Shown piece by piece: positions 1-7,859 of a stretch of DNA of 64,000 nt. Below the pieces are notes generated by a model. The model did not search any database and was not told where the DNA came from. It saw only the letters and a program-made list of their open reading frames with translations. Where the stretch lies: assembly GCA_963827935.1 (NCBI GenBank), contig CAWHCN010000004.1:1612001-1676000 (forward strand), given 5' to 3'. Origin of the DNA: DATFNV01 sp963827935. Its GTDB lineage: Bacteria; Planctomycetota; Planctomycetia; Gemmatales; Gemmataceae. Position 1 is the stretch's first letter. Every line of letters starts with the position of its first letter. The translations under genes and the position numbers were made by a program.

Positions 1-486
1 TGTTGCAACTCATCCCGCAGGTTCATCACGAGATTCTCGACGGCCGCCCCGATCATGACCGCGGTCGCCTTGTAGCAGCAGGTGCGGTAGGTGTTCAGCG
101 CCTCTTCGATGTATCCCTTGGTCACTCCGTCGAGCTTTGCTTCTTGGTCGAGGTAGGCGAGGTAGCCGGCTTGGTTGATCGGGTCGCGGCTCGCCTGTGC
201 CAGCGTCGCCTCGCCGGCTCGTGTGATGTGGCACAACCCATTCGGCCACTGCCCGAGCCGCTTGCCGGGTCTTGGTATCTCGCCGAGGCCGACGACGCCT
301 GCGCGCAGGAGGTCATTGAAGTACGAAAGAACCGCGCTGGAGGGCGTCGTCATTCTCGACTCCCAACGTGGTGACGACTTCCCGCATTAGGTCCTGCGGG
401 ACGAAAGGCGCCCCGTTTCGGGAGTAATTGCCAAGGGTATCGAGCATGGCTTTTTGGACGCGAGCACCGTTGGCGACTGTGGGCAC
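1..486 (-). CDS. Unknown protein, 3'-truncated by window edge, one frame break
   Basis: Reading the minus strand, an N-terminal stretch from a GTG at 486 (an alternative ATG is at 447) runs to about 345, where the frame must change. The rest is then open to base 1 with protein-like composition (for example LCHITRAGEATLAQA and NTYRTCCYKATAVMIGAA). The N-terminal half, with short helices and FNDLLRAGVVGLGEI, would suit a winged-helix-like fold, but that is inference. I do not recognise the family. The gene leaves the window before a stop is reached. The break near 345-355 could be a real indel or a sequence error. A GC-rich inverted repeat (512-555) lies just upstream of its start. Confidence 0.5.
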
Positions 487-511
487 GGCCTAGACTCCCT
501 GGCGGGATGCA

Positions 512-555
512 CTCGTCCGGCCGGCCGGGGGGGTACGCCGCGCCGGCCGGACGAG
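512..555. repeat. Inverted repeat, 14-bp perfect arms
   Basis: CTCGTCCGGCCGGC at 512-525 is matched by its exact reverse complement at 542-555, with a 16-base loop containing a G run. It lies between the minus-strand gene ending at the window edge and the plus-strand pair starting at 796, so it could be a divergent-region hairpin or a REP-like element. No function can be read from it. Confidence 0.6.
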
Positions 556-701
556 CCGAGCCGGTAGCTACTCCGGCTGTCCCGATAGAGATATTCTACA
601 CGACCTCGCCGTGACGCCGCCCTGCTGGATACGGTAAGGCTGCGGCAGAAGCGACCCTGCGCAACGAATGAGCGGGTGGTACAATCTCGGGCAGACGGGA
701 C

Positions 702-754
702 GGCCGGAGTAATTAACCGGCTCGGCCCCGCCCGGGGCGCGGTTTACTCCGGCC
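702..754. repeat. Inverted repeat upstream of the 796 gene
   Basis: Arms GGCCGGAGTAA (from 702) and TTTACTCCGGCC (to 754) pair imperfectly around a very GC-rich centre. It sits 42 bases before the ATG at 796, where it could act as an operator or attenuator. It could equally be a dispersed palindrome, as several others occur in this window. Confidence 0.45.
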
Positions 755-795
755 GCCCACCGGGCGGGGCGACTCCCGCCACGGGGTGCCGACAG

Positions 796-1074
796 ATGGC
801 GTTGAACGACACGCAGAAGGACCGGCTCGCCCAGCGCATGCGAGAGATGCTGACCGGCCGTAAGTGCGACTGGTGCGGCCATGTCAATTGGGGGGTCAGC
901 GGATCGCTTCACCAACTAACGGAATTCGATGCCGAGGCACTCCAAATCGTCGGCGGCGCGAGGGTGCCCGTAGTGGTCGTCGGTTGCCACAATTGCGGCA
1001 ACACGCGGATGTTCAACGCCATCGCCCTCGGCCTCATCGACCCCAACACGGGGAGGTGGGTCGATGGCGAGTAA
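796..1074 (+). CDS. Small zinc-ribbon-like protein
   Basis: Intact 92-residue product beginning MALNDTQKDRL. Two cysteine pairs, CDWC near residue 24 and CHNC near residue 71, are about 45 residues apart and would make a zinc ribbon. The intervening segment has beta-rich composition (ARVPVVVVG). The ATG at 796 is preferred over an in-frame upstream one because everything upstream is proline/glycine-rich and overlaps the inverted repeat. Its stop overlaps the start of the next gene by 11 bases, so the two are probably translationally coupled. The function is unknown; similar short zinc-ribbon proteins often accompany a membrane partner. Confidence 0.6.
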   Translation: MALNDTQKDRLAQRMREMLTGRKCDWCGHVNWGVSGSLHQLTEFDAEALQIVGGARVPVVVVGCHNCGNTRMFNAIALGLIDPNTGRWVDGE

Positions 1075-1594
1075 GCAAGCCCAAGACTTTACCGTGAGTC
1101 ACGACTTGACGGTAACCAGGCCGGCCGCGGAATTGGGCATCACCGTCTCGGCCGCCGAGTGGGAGAAGCTCATGAAGCGCATAGAAGAGTGTACCAACCG
1201 TGGGTTCGATTACGGATCAATCATGTGGGGCTGCATCGGCCTCGCAGCGGGAGCCCTCTTTGCTACGGTGACCTTCCCCTTCGGCGTTGAGTGGGTGCGA
1301 CAGCCCGCCGGCGGCCCGAACGTCTTCGCCATTGTGGTCGAAATCTTGATGTCCTCGTTGGTGATCGGGGGCGGGCTTGGGGCTGCACTCGCCGTCTTGT
1401 TCGGCAGGCGTCATCGTGAAGACAAGGCAAAGCTCACCGCATGGGTGCTACAAGACATGGCGCGTCATAGGGACAAGCATCGGCCTATAGCCGCTGAGGC
1501 ATCCACCGCGCAAACCGAACAGATGCAGACGAGCGCCGCCCCCGTGCTGATCCTCCTTGACCGGGCAAGCGTCGGCGTCTACGTAGATCGTTAG
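1064..1594 (+). CDS. Two-TM membrane protein, coupled to the zinc-ribbon gene
   Basis: A 176-residue product starting at the ATG inside the end of the preceding gene. Two hydrophobic stretches are visible: IMWGCIGLAAGALFATVTF near residues 55-73 and VFAIVVEILMSSLVIGGG near 88-107 and beyond. A basic cytoplasmic tail (RRHREDKAKL) follows. The last 15 or so residues are the reverse complement of the UPF0178 remnant at 1550-1597, so the native C-terminus was probably lost at a junction near 1550. The family is not recognised. With the zinc-ribbon protein it may form a small membrane module. Confidence 0.55.
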   Translation: MASKQAQDFTVSHDLTVTRPAAELGITVSAAEWEKLMKRIEECTNRGFDYGSIMWGCIGLAAGALFATVTFPFGVEWVRQPAGGPNVFAIVVEILMSSLVIGGGLGAALAVLFGRRHREDKAKLTAWVLQDMARHRDKHRPIAAEASTAQTEQMQTSAAPVLILLDRASVGVYVDR

Positions 1595-1597
1595 CAT
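1550..1597 (-). pseudogene. 5' remnant of a UPF0178 (YaiI/YqxD-type) gene
   Basis: The minus strand reads MLTIYVDADACPVKE from an ATG at 1597. This is the characteristic N-terminus of the UPF0178 family (a PIN-like fold with DADACPVK). After about 15 codons all similarity stops and the frame runs into the opposite-strand gene until 1448. The ATG overlaps the stop of the DUF72 gene (ATGCTAA), so the two were a coupled pair. The cut-off points to a deletion or insertion junction close to 1550. Recognition rests on a short but distinctive motif. Confidence 0.6.
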
Positions 1598-2386
1598 GCC
1601 GTCGTCAACTCCGCGAGCTGCCGCAGCGTCTCGGCGGCGTAGCCGGCGAAATGGTTGTTCACGAACGCCAGCACCGGCACGCGCTCGCGGAGCCGGCGAA
1701 TGGCCTCGGCGTCGGCTGCGCACCTCAGCGCTCCGGTCCAGAACGATGTGATCCAGCGTCGGCGTCAAGGCGTCCACCGCCTCACGGTCGCCCAGCAGAC
1801 GCACGTAGGTGAACCGCCCGGTCACCACGTCAAGTTTCTCCACGAGGCCGAGCGGGGACGGCATCCATTTCTGGTCGGGCAGCACCCAGACGGCCTTGTG
1901 CCTGCGCAGGCAGTCGGCCAGGGCCGGTGTCATCCACGCCTTGTTGCGCACCTCAACCCCTACCGGCACGTCGGCCGGCCAGGCCGCCAGGAACGGGTCC
2001 AGCCGTTCCAGGAAAGCGTCGAGCGTCGCGAACTTGCTGCGGTTGAAGTAGCCGAACTGGAGCACGCAGCAGAGCAGCTTGTCCTCAAGGATTCGGGCCG
2101 CGGTCAGGAACGACCCAACCTCGGTCTGGCAGTCGTGCAGCATCTTCTCGTGCGTGATGCTCTGCGGGACCTTCAGGCTGAAGCCGAACCCGGCGGGGGT
2201 CCGGTCCCGCCAGCCCTCGACCATCTTGCGGGACGGGCTGCGGTAGAAGGTGCTGTCCACCTCGACGACCGGGTAGCGCTCGGCGTAGTAGGCGAGGAAG
2301 TCACCGGCCGCCATCTTGGATGGGTAAAATGGGCCGGCCCATTCCTTGTAGGACCAGCCGCAGGTGCCGATTCGGACGGGGTGCAT
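1591..2386 (-). CDS. DUF72 family protein, one frame break near the C-terminus
   Basis: Starts at the ATG at 2386 (MHPVRIGTCGWSYKEWAG), the typical DUF72 N-terminus, a TIM-barrel family of unknown enzymatic role. Further family features are VEVDSTFYRSP, FGFSLKVPQSITHEK and VPVGVEVRNKAW. Near 1720 the frame changes. The other frame then gives the expected C-terminus, VLAFVNNHFAGYAAETLRQL, ending at a TAA at 1591-1593. The total, about 264 residues, is normal for the family. It is coupled to the remnant UPF0178 start. Apart from the single indel, all expected blocks are present, so the break may be a sequence error. Confidence 0.85.
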
Positions 2387-2558
2387 TGGGCCAGTATACT
2401 CCACGCGGGCTCCGCCGCCTCGGCCGCTCGCGCCTGCTGAACTCGTTGTCTCGCCCCATGCGGGATCAGGGGCAATCATTGACGCTGACTCGGCCGGGGG
2501 GTAAGGTCCCGATACTCCGGGGCTGCGCCCGTACCCCGGCGAACCCTTGAGGCGGCCA

Positions 2559-3470
2559 TGTTTCGCATTGCCCTTGTCGATCCGATTACTTCCCGCCGCC
2601 AGAAACTGTTCGATGTGCTGTGGCGGCCATCAAGTCGATTCGGCTGCAGGCCGCCTGCGACCGCTACAGCGCCTTTCCGGAGGTCGTTTGCGATGGCGAA
2701 CTCGATGCCGTAATCGTCGCCTTCGACGACGACCCGCCCCAGGCGCTTAGGCTGATCGATCAGCTAAGGGCGGGACACGTCGCGTTGCCCGTCGTGGCGG
2801 CCACCGCGCACATCGGCCCCGTTCTGGATGACCTGCGCCGAAGGGCCGGGTACACCCTGAAGTACCCGCCTGACGTGCTCGAAGTACTGACGGCCTTGGA
2901 GGGGCCCTCGCTTGCTGGCAGGGCAAGCCCCGGCACTGCGGCGCCGGCGCTGCGAAGGGTAGCGGAAGCACGACCGCCCACCGCGTTCGAGGATGGGCGC
3001 TGTGACGTTCGAGCGATTACGGGCGAGGGCCGAGGCCGCGTTGCGCTCCGCCGAGGAGGGCCGGCAGCGCGCCCTGACGAGTGTCGTTTCATGCCCTCCG
3101 GAAGGAGCACGGCGCGAGGTGGAGGCGGTGCGCCAGACTGGCGGAGTGCGCGAAAGTCGGCGAAGGGGGTACTGTTGAGGGCGGATGCCGAGCGGCGGGG
3201 AGTGGATGAGGCCCGCCGCGCAGAGGAGGCGCTGACGCTGCTTGAAGATCTGGCTGGGGCGTGGCCGGCCGAAGCTCGCTGGTGGTTGGAGGAGGCGCGG
3301 CAGTGGGTGCGGGAAGCGGCACAGCACGCAGAGACGATGGCGCGGTGGGCGCGGGAAGTCGCGGCGTGGGCCGAGGAGACACAACAGCGGGCGGAGGAGC
3401 TGCTGCGGTGGGCCGAGGTGTCGCTAACGGCGCTGCAGCTGTTGCCGGGGCCGGAACAGAACCAGCGAGA
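2559..3470 (+). pseudogene. Receiver-like domain followed by alanine-rich coiled coil, broken
   Basis: From the ATG at 2559 the product begins MFRIALVDPITSRRQKLFDVL, resembling the first strand and helix of a response-regulator receiver. The frame changes near 2610. The next frame gives DAVIVAFDDDPPQALRLID and VALPVVAATAHIGPVLDDL, which look like receiver strands 3 and 4 and a degenerate loop; the phospho-acceptor region reads AFDDD. A further frame (from about 2990) encodes helical TFERLRARAEAALRSAEEG, then ARWWLEEARQWVREAA and related heptads up to about 3430. Whether the receiver and the coiled coil form one gene is uncertain. The end is set where coding character fades. It precedes the TIR gene. 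Confidence 0.4.
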
Positions 3471-3615
3471 GCAGCGGGGAGACGATCGCCCTGGTCCGCT
3501 AGTGGGGCCCTTGCGAGATCGAAATTCGATACCAGCGGAAGACCGTGGTGAGGACGATCGCCCTCGTCCGCGAGTGGGGACCGTGCGAGCCTCTCAGGGG
3601 AGCGTCCGCAAAAGC

Positions 3616-4597
3616 ATGAGCACTGAGTCTGAGGAGGGGGCAGAAATCATCGGCCGAGTGGCCTTGCCTGGACAACCCTTTCTGTCGCGCCTGGTCCGCG
3701 GGTCGGGGCGAATCCTGCAACGCTGTTGGCGGCGCCTGCCCTTCGCCCGCGTTGCCGGAGACCTCGTTGACTGCACCGTTTTCGCCCCGCCCGCCGTGGC
3801 GCAAGGCGAAACCGTGCTGGTCCAGGTCTTCGCCCACACGCCGGAACAGGCCGAGGTCGCCCGGCAACAGGCCACGGAGTTCGACGCCGCTGCAGCACGT
3901 CGTGGCTTCCGGAGCCTGGAGACGGCAGTCGAGCGCGGGTCTAAACTCTCCTTTCACCTGGTCATGCACGGGGCCGGAGATCGACGGACCGGTGCAGCAC
4001 CTCGTCTGGCGCGGTGCGCCGCAGGCGGTCCAGTTCGGCGTGCGCGTCCCCCGCAACCGCGATCTGGGAAACCTGGTGGGCACGGTCACGGTCAGTAACA
4101 ACGGCGGCCCCCTGGGCCAGGTGACCTTCACGCTCGCCGTCGTCATTCCCGGACGGCAACACGGCGGCGAACCCGTCCCAGTCGGCGACGCCGCGCATCA
4201 CTATCGCAAGGCGTTCGTCTCCTATGCCTCCGCGGATCGCCCAGAGGTCGTCAAGCGAGTGCAGATGCTGGGGCGACTGGGCATCGATTACTTCCAGGAC
4301 GTCCTGTGGCTGGAGCCGGGCGAGCGCTGGGAGAGGCAGCTCTTCCGGTACATCGAGGACAGTGACCTGTTCCTATTGTTCTGGTCCACGGCAGCCCGGA
4401 AGTCAGAGTGGGTCCACAAGGAACTGCGGTAAGCGCTGCAGCTCAAGGGGGACAATGACCAGGAGCTCCCGGCGATTCGACCGGTCGTCATCGAAGGGCC
4501 ACCGCCGCCACCGCCGCCGCTGGAACTCGCTCACCTCCACTTCAACGACTACCTTCTGTATTTCATGCTGCCGCCCAAAAGCGGACACCAGGCATGA
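3616..4597 (+). CDS. TIR-domain protein with N-terminal beta-rich region; frame break and in-frame stop
   Basis: The likely start is the ATG at 3616 (MSTESEEGAEIIG). The first half holds GDLVDCTVFAPPAVAQGET, VLVQVFAHTPEQAE, and after a frame change near 3980 VQHLVWRGAPQAVQFGVRV, which read as a beta-sandwich-like region. The C-terminal TIR domain follows: KAFVSYASADRPEVVKRV, YFQDVLWLEPGERWE, DSDLFLLFWSTAARKSEWV. The Glu in the WLEPGERWE block would be the candidate catalytic residue for NAD cleavage by analogy with bacterial TIR effectors. A TAA at 4430-4432 interrupts the domain just after KEL, and the same frame stays open to 4597 (ALQLKGDND, then a run of seven prolines). Bacterial TIR proteins are often abortive-infection effectors; that role here is inference. 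Confidence 0.75.
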
Positions 4598-4648
4598 TGC
4601 CGGCGGGAAAAGGACGAGTTTGGCGCCCGCGACTTTGCCGGCGATTGC

Positions 4649-4909
4649 TCACCCCTCCGGCATCGGCGGCGTCTTCTCCAGGGCAGCCCCCAGCTCATGC
4701 AGATTCTCGACCACGGCCTCCAACGTAACCTGCAACCGCTCTCGCGACGGCTTGCCTTCGGCCCCTTCCTAGGCCCGTTGCGACACCATATCGGCATACT
4801 CCAGAGCAAGGCAAACGGCTCCAACGGCATGCGACCCGGAGGGCGCGTTGAGCATACGCCCAATCGAGGCCGCGACCTCGGCGATGGGATCCTGTTCGTG
4901 AATGGCCAC
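4649..4909 (-). CDS. Small unknown protein interrupted by an in-frame TAG
   Basis: Starting at a GTG (4909-4907) preceded by AGGAG at good spacing, the minus strand reads VAIHEQDPIAEVAASIG and LALEYADMVSQRA. It then meets a TAG at 4771-4769, and in the same frame continues RERLQVTLEAVVENLHELG to a TGA at 4649. The composition of both halves is amphipathic-helical, so the TAG probably interrupts one 86-residue protein. It has no recognised family. It faces the TIR gene tail-to-tail, so it is unlikely to be co-transcribed with it. Confidence 0.45.
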
Positions 4910-5417
4910 GGGATTGCTCCTGCCTCGCGTCGTGCTGGGATGCCCGGCGCTGGCGGGGACGTGTCTGACCGGGAACAATCGTAGCGCAGGGACGTGGGTT
5001 GCTTCCAGGTCGGCAGGCCGGCCGTCTTTCCGCCTCCGGTGGCATCGATTCCGTCCTGCGCGGTGGCGGTCTTCTGCGACGAACCGCACCTCAACGGTTT
5101 TTCAACCTGCCTATGGCATCCTGTCCCGCTGGAGATTACACTCCCGGAGAGTCGCCGGCACCCTGCCTGGCCCAGGATGCGCTGTGCCCCGCTAGCGGCC
5201 AGGCCGGGATAGGCTGACCGGCGCCGAGATCTGGTGACCGGTCGCTGCTATGCTGACCGGGAAATAGGCTGACAGACGCCGGCACATGCTGACCGGCCGG
5301 TCAGCATGATTACCAGCTCGGGGACAGAGGACGGCGCTGGGTGAAGCAAGCCGAGCTTACATGGCGTAACCGTCTCTTCTGCTTCGGTTGAAGACTTCCC
5401 TACCAAGGAGCCCGCCC
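4910..5417. other. Intergenic stretch with short GCTGACCGG repeats
   Basis: No convincing coding sequence is seen here. Between about 5211 and 5308 the word CTGACC or TGACCGG occurs repeatedly, ending in a perfect palindrome (separate entry). A good ribosome-binding site (AAGGAG, 5405-5410) at its right end belongs to the next gene. Confidence 0.5.
5285..5308. repeat. 24-bp perfect palindrome beside GCTGACCGG direct repeats
   Basis: The centre GACCGGCCGGTC extends to a perfect dyad of 24 bases from 5285 to 5308. The half-site GCTGACCGG recurs in direct orientation to its left (around 5213, 5235 and 5256, with a partial copy near 5270). A dyad with neighbouring half-sites could be an operator cluster or a recombinase-binding end. 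No gene next to it identifies which. Confidence 0.65.
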
Positions 5418-6294
5418 ATGAAGGGCCCTACGAATCATCGACTGTGGCCCTTCGGGCCCCGCATCATGGTCCTGGCTGTCCCCAGCATTCTGCTCGGCCT
5501 ACTGATTGTCGTGGCCATTACTCACGGCGTTGCCGGCTGGCCAACAACGAAACGGCGAAGTTCGTACTCCTCGGCATCCTGCTCTTCAGCTTGCTGCCCG
5601 TGATCCTTGGGCTCGTGGACTTGATCGTCGAGCGCAGGGCCGTCCTGGAGTTCCACGGGGCGAAGCTGGACTTCTCCCATGTGGATGCGCCCGCGCCAGC
5701 CTCTTTCGCGGTGCCGATCAGCATCGGCGTGCCAGGGGGCGCCGTTGCGGACAGCGAGACCAATGAGATTCTGGATGCGTTGCGTCAAGCGGCGGCCACG
5801 GAAGTCGTTGTTGTCGATCTCAAGGGCGGCCACGCCTGGTGGGAGACGCGACTATTGGTACTGATCGCGGCGCAGTGAGGCTGGGTCAGCCAGCAGCGAT
5901 TGTCTTCGTTGGCACCGAGGCCGGAAACGCCGGAACCTTTCAAGGCTGGGCGTCGCCGCGAATGCTGTTGCCCGCGCTCTTGCAGTCTGATTCGGGTTAT
6001 GCACAGAGTTACTACGCTGCGCAAGCTGCTGCCCAGCAGTGGGCATGGTCTGCCCAATCACCCCGGGCACGGCTTCGTCTGTACAGGCGTGGATGCAAGG
6101 ATTGGCCACGGCTTATTCGTGGATGGTCTACGACAGTGCCACGGGTTTGCCGAACGAGTTCGCGGCCGAGCAGTTCCTGGCGGCAGATTTGGGAACAAGA
6201 TCGAAATGACCCAAGCCGCAGGGCATTACTCTCGTTCGGTTACAAACTCTTCAAGCCCGTGCTGGTATCGATGCCATCGAGAGTCAGCCAATAG
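5418..6294 (+). CDS. Unknown two-TM protein with at least three frame breaks
   Basis: The start at ATG 5418 has an AAGGAG site 8 bases upstream. The N-terminus has a first membrane segment (VLAVPSILLGLLIVVAITHG). After a frame change near 5530 a second follows (KFVLLGILLFSLLPVILG), then LVDLIVERRAVLEFHGAKL. The soluble part can be followed through VPISIGVPGGAVAD and EVVVVDLKGGHAWWETRLLV. A frame change near 5870 leads to AAIVFVGTEAGNAGTF and YAQSYYAAQAAAQQW. Another near 6045 leads to WMQGLATAYSWMVYDSATG, and a last one leads to a C-terminus ending at a TAG at 6292. The reconstructed length is about 290 residues. No family is recognised. Confidence 0.5.
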
Positions 6295-6591
6295 TGAGGA
6301 CCAACTGAGAGCCCTCTTCAGCGGAAGCCGCCCCTATGTGGCGGTCACGCAGCGAGGCCGCTATAAGCGGCTAATGTTACGATCTGTGCTGACCAACGCT
6401 GTCTTGGAATCTCTTGCATCGCCCAGCCCGCTAGATGAACGAGGAACACCAGAGGTCAGCAAACCTTGCGGCCGCGGCGAAGCGGTTCTGGGACCTGCTG
6501 AGACTGTGAGTGAAGGAGTAAAGGTAACATTCGGGGTTAGATCGGCGAACGATTTGCTGCAGCCGACCGCCCACGCGAATGAAGGTTTGTC
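6295..6591. other. Probable decayed coding DNA
   Basis: Short protein-like stretches occur in different frames (SRPYVAVTQRGRYKRL near 6325-6370; EEHQRSANLAAAAKRFWDLL near 6435-6500), but no frame is open for long and no start or stop can be assigned. It is probably the remains of one or two small genes. Confidence 0.3.
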
Positions 6592-6837
6592 ATGGTTCAA
6601 CGTCCCTCCCGCGTCAGCCGGCTCCGACCTGGCGTTCGGCGGCTTGGAGAACTCATGGGCTACGACATCGTCTCGATGGTACCGATGTTCTGCGAAGTGT
6701 TCCTCGGTGACTCCGATGTCGAGGGTGGCTTGGCCTTCCCGGACCGCATTGATCGAGAGACGCTCGACTACAAGCTCGAGGCCATCGACGAGGACCACGA
6801 CGGCTCGGGGACACGAACTACAAATGTTCAAGCATAG
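6592..6837 (+). CDS. Small protein or gene remnant (GYDIVSMVPMF family unknown)
   Basis: An open frame of 81 codons. Its middle, LGELMGYDIVSMVPMFCEV followed by DVEGGLAFPDRIDRETLDY, is clearly protein-like, with acidic content rising towards the C-terminus. The last 15 residues (GSGTRTTNVQA) look out of character and may follow a frame break, in which case the native protein was longer. No family is assigned. It lies convergent to the HTH gene at 6881. Confidence 0.4.
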   Translation: MVQRPSRVSRLRPGVRRLGELMGYDIVSMVPMFCEVFLGDSDVEGGLAFPDRIDRETLDYKLEAIDEDHDGSGTRTTNVQA

Positions 6838-6880
6838 CGGGGCTTGAACACCGGGATGGCGCGGGGGCAGGTAACGTTGC

Positions 6881-7490
6881 TCATCGCGAGTCCCTCCGCC
6901 TCCGGTTTTCACACCTCGGGATGCCCAGCTTGCACCGCTTTTGCGTCACGGCGTGCAGCGGCCGACCGAGGCTCCGGGCAACCTCGCGGTCCGGCAGCCT
7001 GCCCAGCAGGGTGATGTCTTCTGGTCGCCAGCGGTTACCCGCCTGGTTCGGGATGCCCAGCTCCTCGCGCTTCAGCCGCACCGCGTTGACCGTCCGGCCC
7101 GTTCTCCGGGCGACTTCCGTATCGGGCAGGGTCCCGAGCAGGGCGATGTCATCCGGCGTCCAGCGGCCTGTGGTAGCCAAGGATGAGGTTGTCCGCCAGG
7201 CCCTTCTCGGCGTTCATCTGCCGCCCCTGCTCCCGCTCTTCCGGGGTCCACTCCCGCTCCTTGATCGCTTCGGCGCCCTTCTCGGCAGAGCCTTGAATTA
7301 GGCGATGCGTGCCCTCGTCTGGTGCGCCCGACGCCGAGGGCCGTCCGCCACTGCCAGACGACCCGGACGCCGGCGCCCCACCAGTGCATGACGGCGGCCG
7401 CGGACTCATGCCGGATCGCCCGCGCCAGCTCCTTGGTTGCTTCTCGGCTGGCCGCTGGATTCTCGTTGTTCTCACCGGCTGGCGATAATT
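6881..7490 (-). CDS. DNA-binding protein with two tandem HTH (TGRT-type) repeats, broken
   Basis: The C-terminal 100 codons are intact: two copies of a short repeat, WTPDDIALLGTLPDTEVARR with RTGRTVNAVRLKREELGIP, then WRPEDITLLGRLPDREVARS with GRPLHAVTQKRCKLGIP. These are SANT/HTH-like repeats common in Gemmata proteins. Upstream in other frames come REWTPEEREQGRQMNAEKG, then AVMHWWGAGVRVVWQWRTAL, a part of the same protein type that resembles an HTH preceding the repeats. At least two frame changes (near 7180 and 7330) are needed. The true start is not certain; about 7490 is the furthest upstream point with matching character. Probable DNA-binding role; no target is known. Confidence 0.6.
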
Positions 7491-7518
7491 GTTGCGCAAG
7501 TCATTGCACAGCATATAG

Positions 7519-7859
7519 ATGCGCAAATCGTCCATTCAGGACTTCCGGGAGTCTCTCCGCGAAAAATCCGGCAGTTGGCCCTTGCATCCTGGCTAGACTC
7601 AAGCGATGATCACGGCTGGCCCGTTGACACCGCTGGGCCCTTTGCGTTCTTCCCCGAGATAGTGCAACTGAGACTGACCTGCGAGGTGGTCGATGCCCCG
7701 ATTGCACGAACCGCCGACGGGAAGTTTTACCTGGTCAGCAACTGGCCCGGTCTTGGTTGCGGCACGGAACAGGTGAAACTAGAAGGGGTGGAGTCTCTCA
7801 CGCACAGGAAACCGGCTTACGACGGCGCATACATTCATCGTCCCTGCGCCAGGACATGA
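7519..7859 (+). CDS. Unknown small protein, first gene of the helicase/Hsp70 cluster
   Basis: An ATG at 7519 gives MRKSSIQDFRESLREKSGS. After a frame change near 7590 the product reads PFAFFPEIVQLRLTCEVVD, ADGKFYLVSNWPGLGCGTE and LTHRKPAYDGAYIHRPCAR to a TGA at 7857-7859. The stop overlaps the next start as ATGA, strong support for both boundaries and for co-expression. About 113 residues, mostly beta-strand-like. The family is not recognised. It overlaps on the opposite strand with the upstream part of the HTH gene, so one of the two 5' ends may be misplaced. Confidence 0.5.

Noticed and set aside
5205..5310. Ends of an IS21-type or other insertion sequence
   Set aside because: Repeats of this kind would fit, but no transposase or ATPase gene fragment is next to them, so I kept it as an unexplained repeat.
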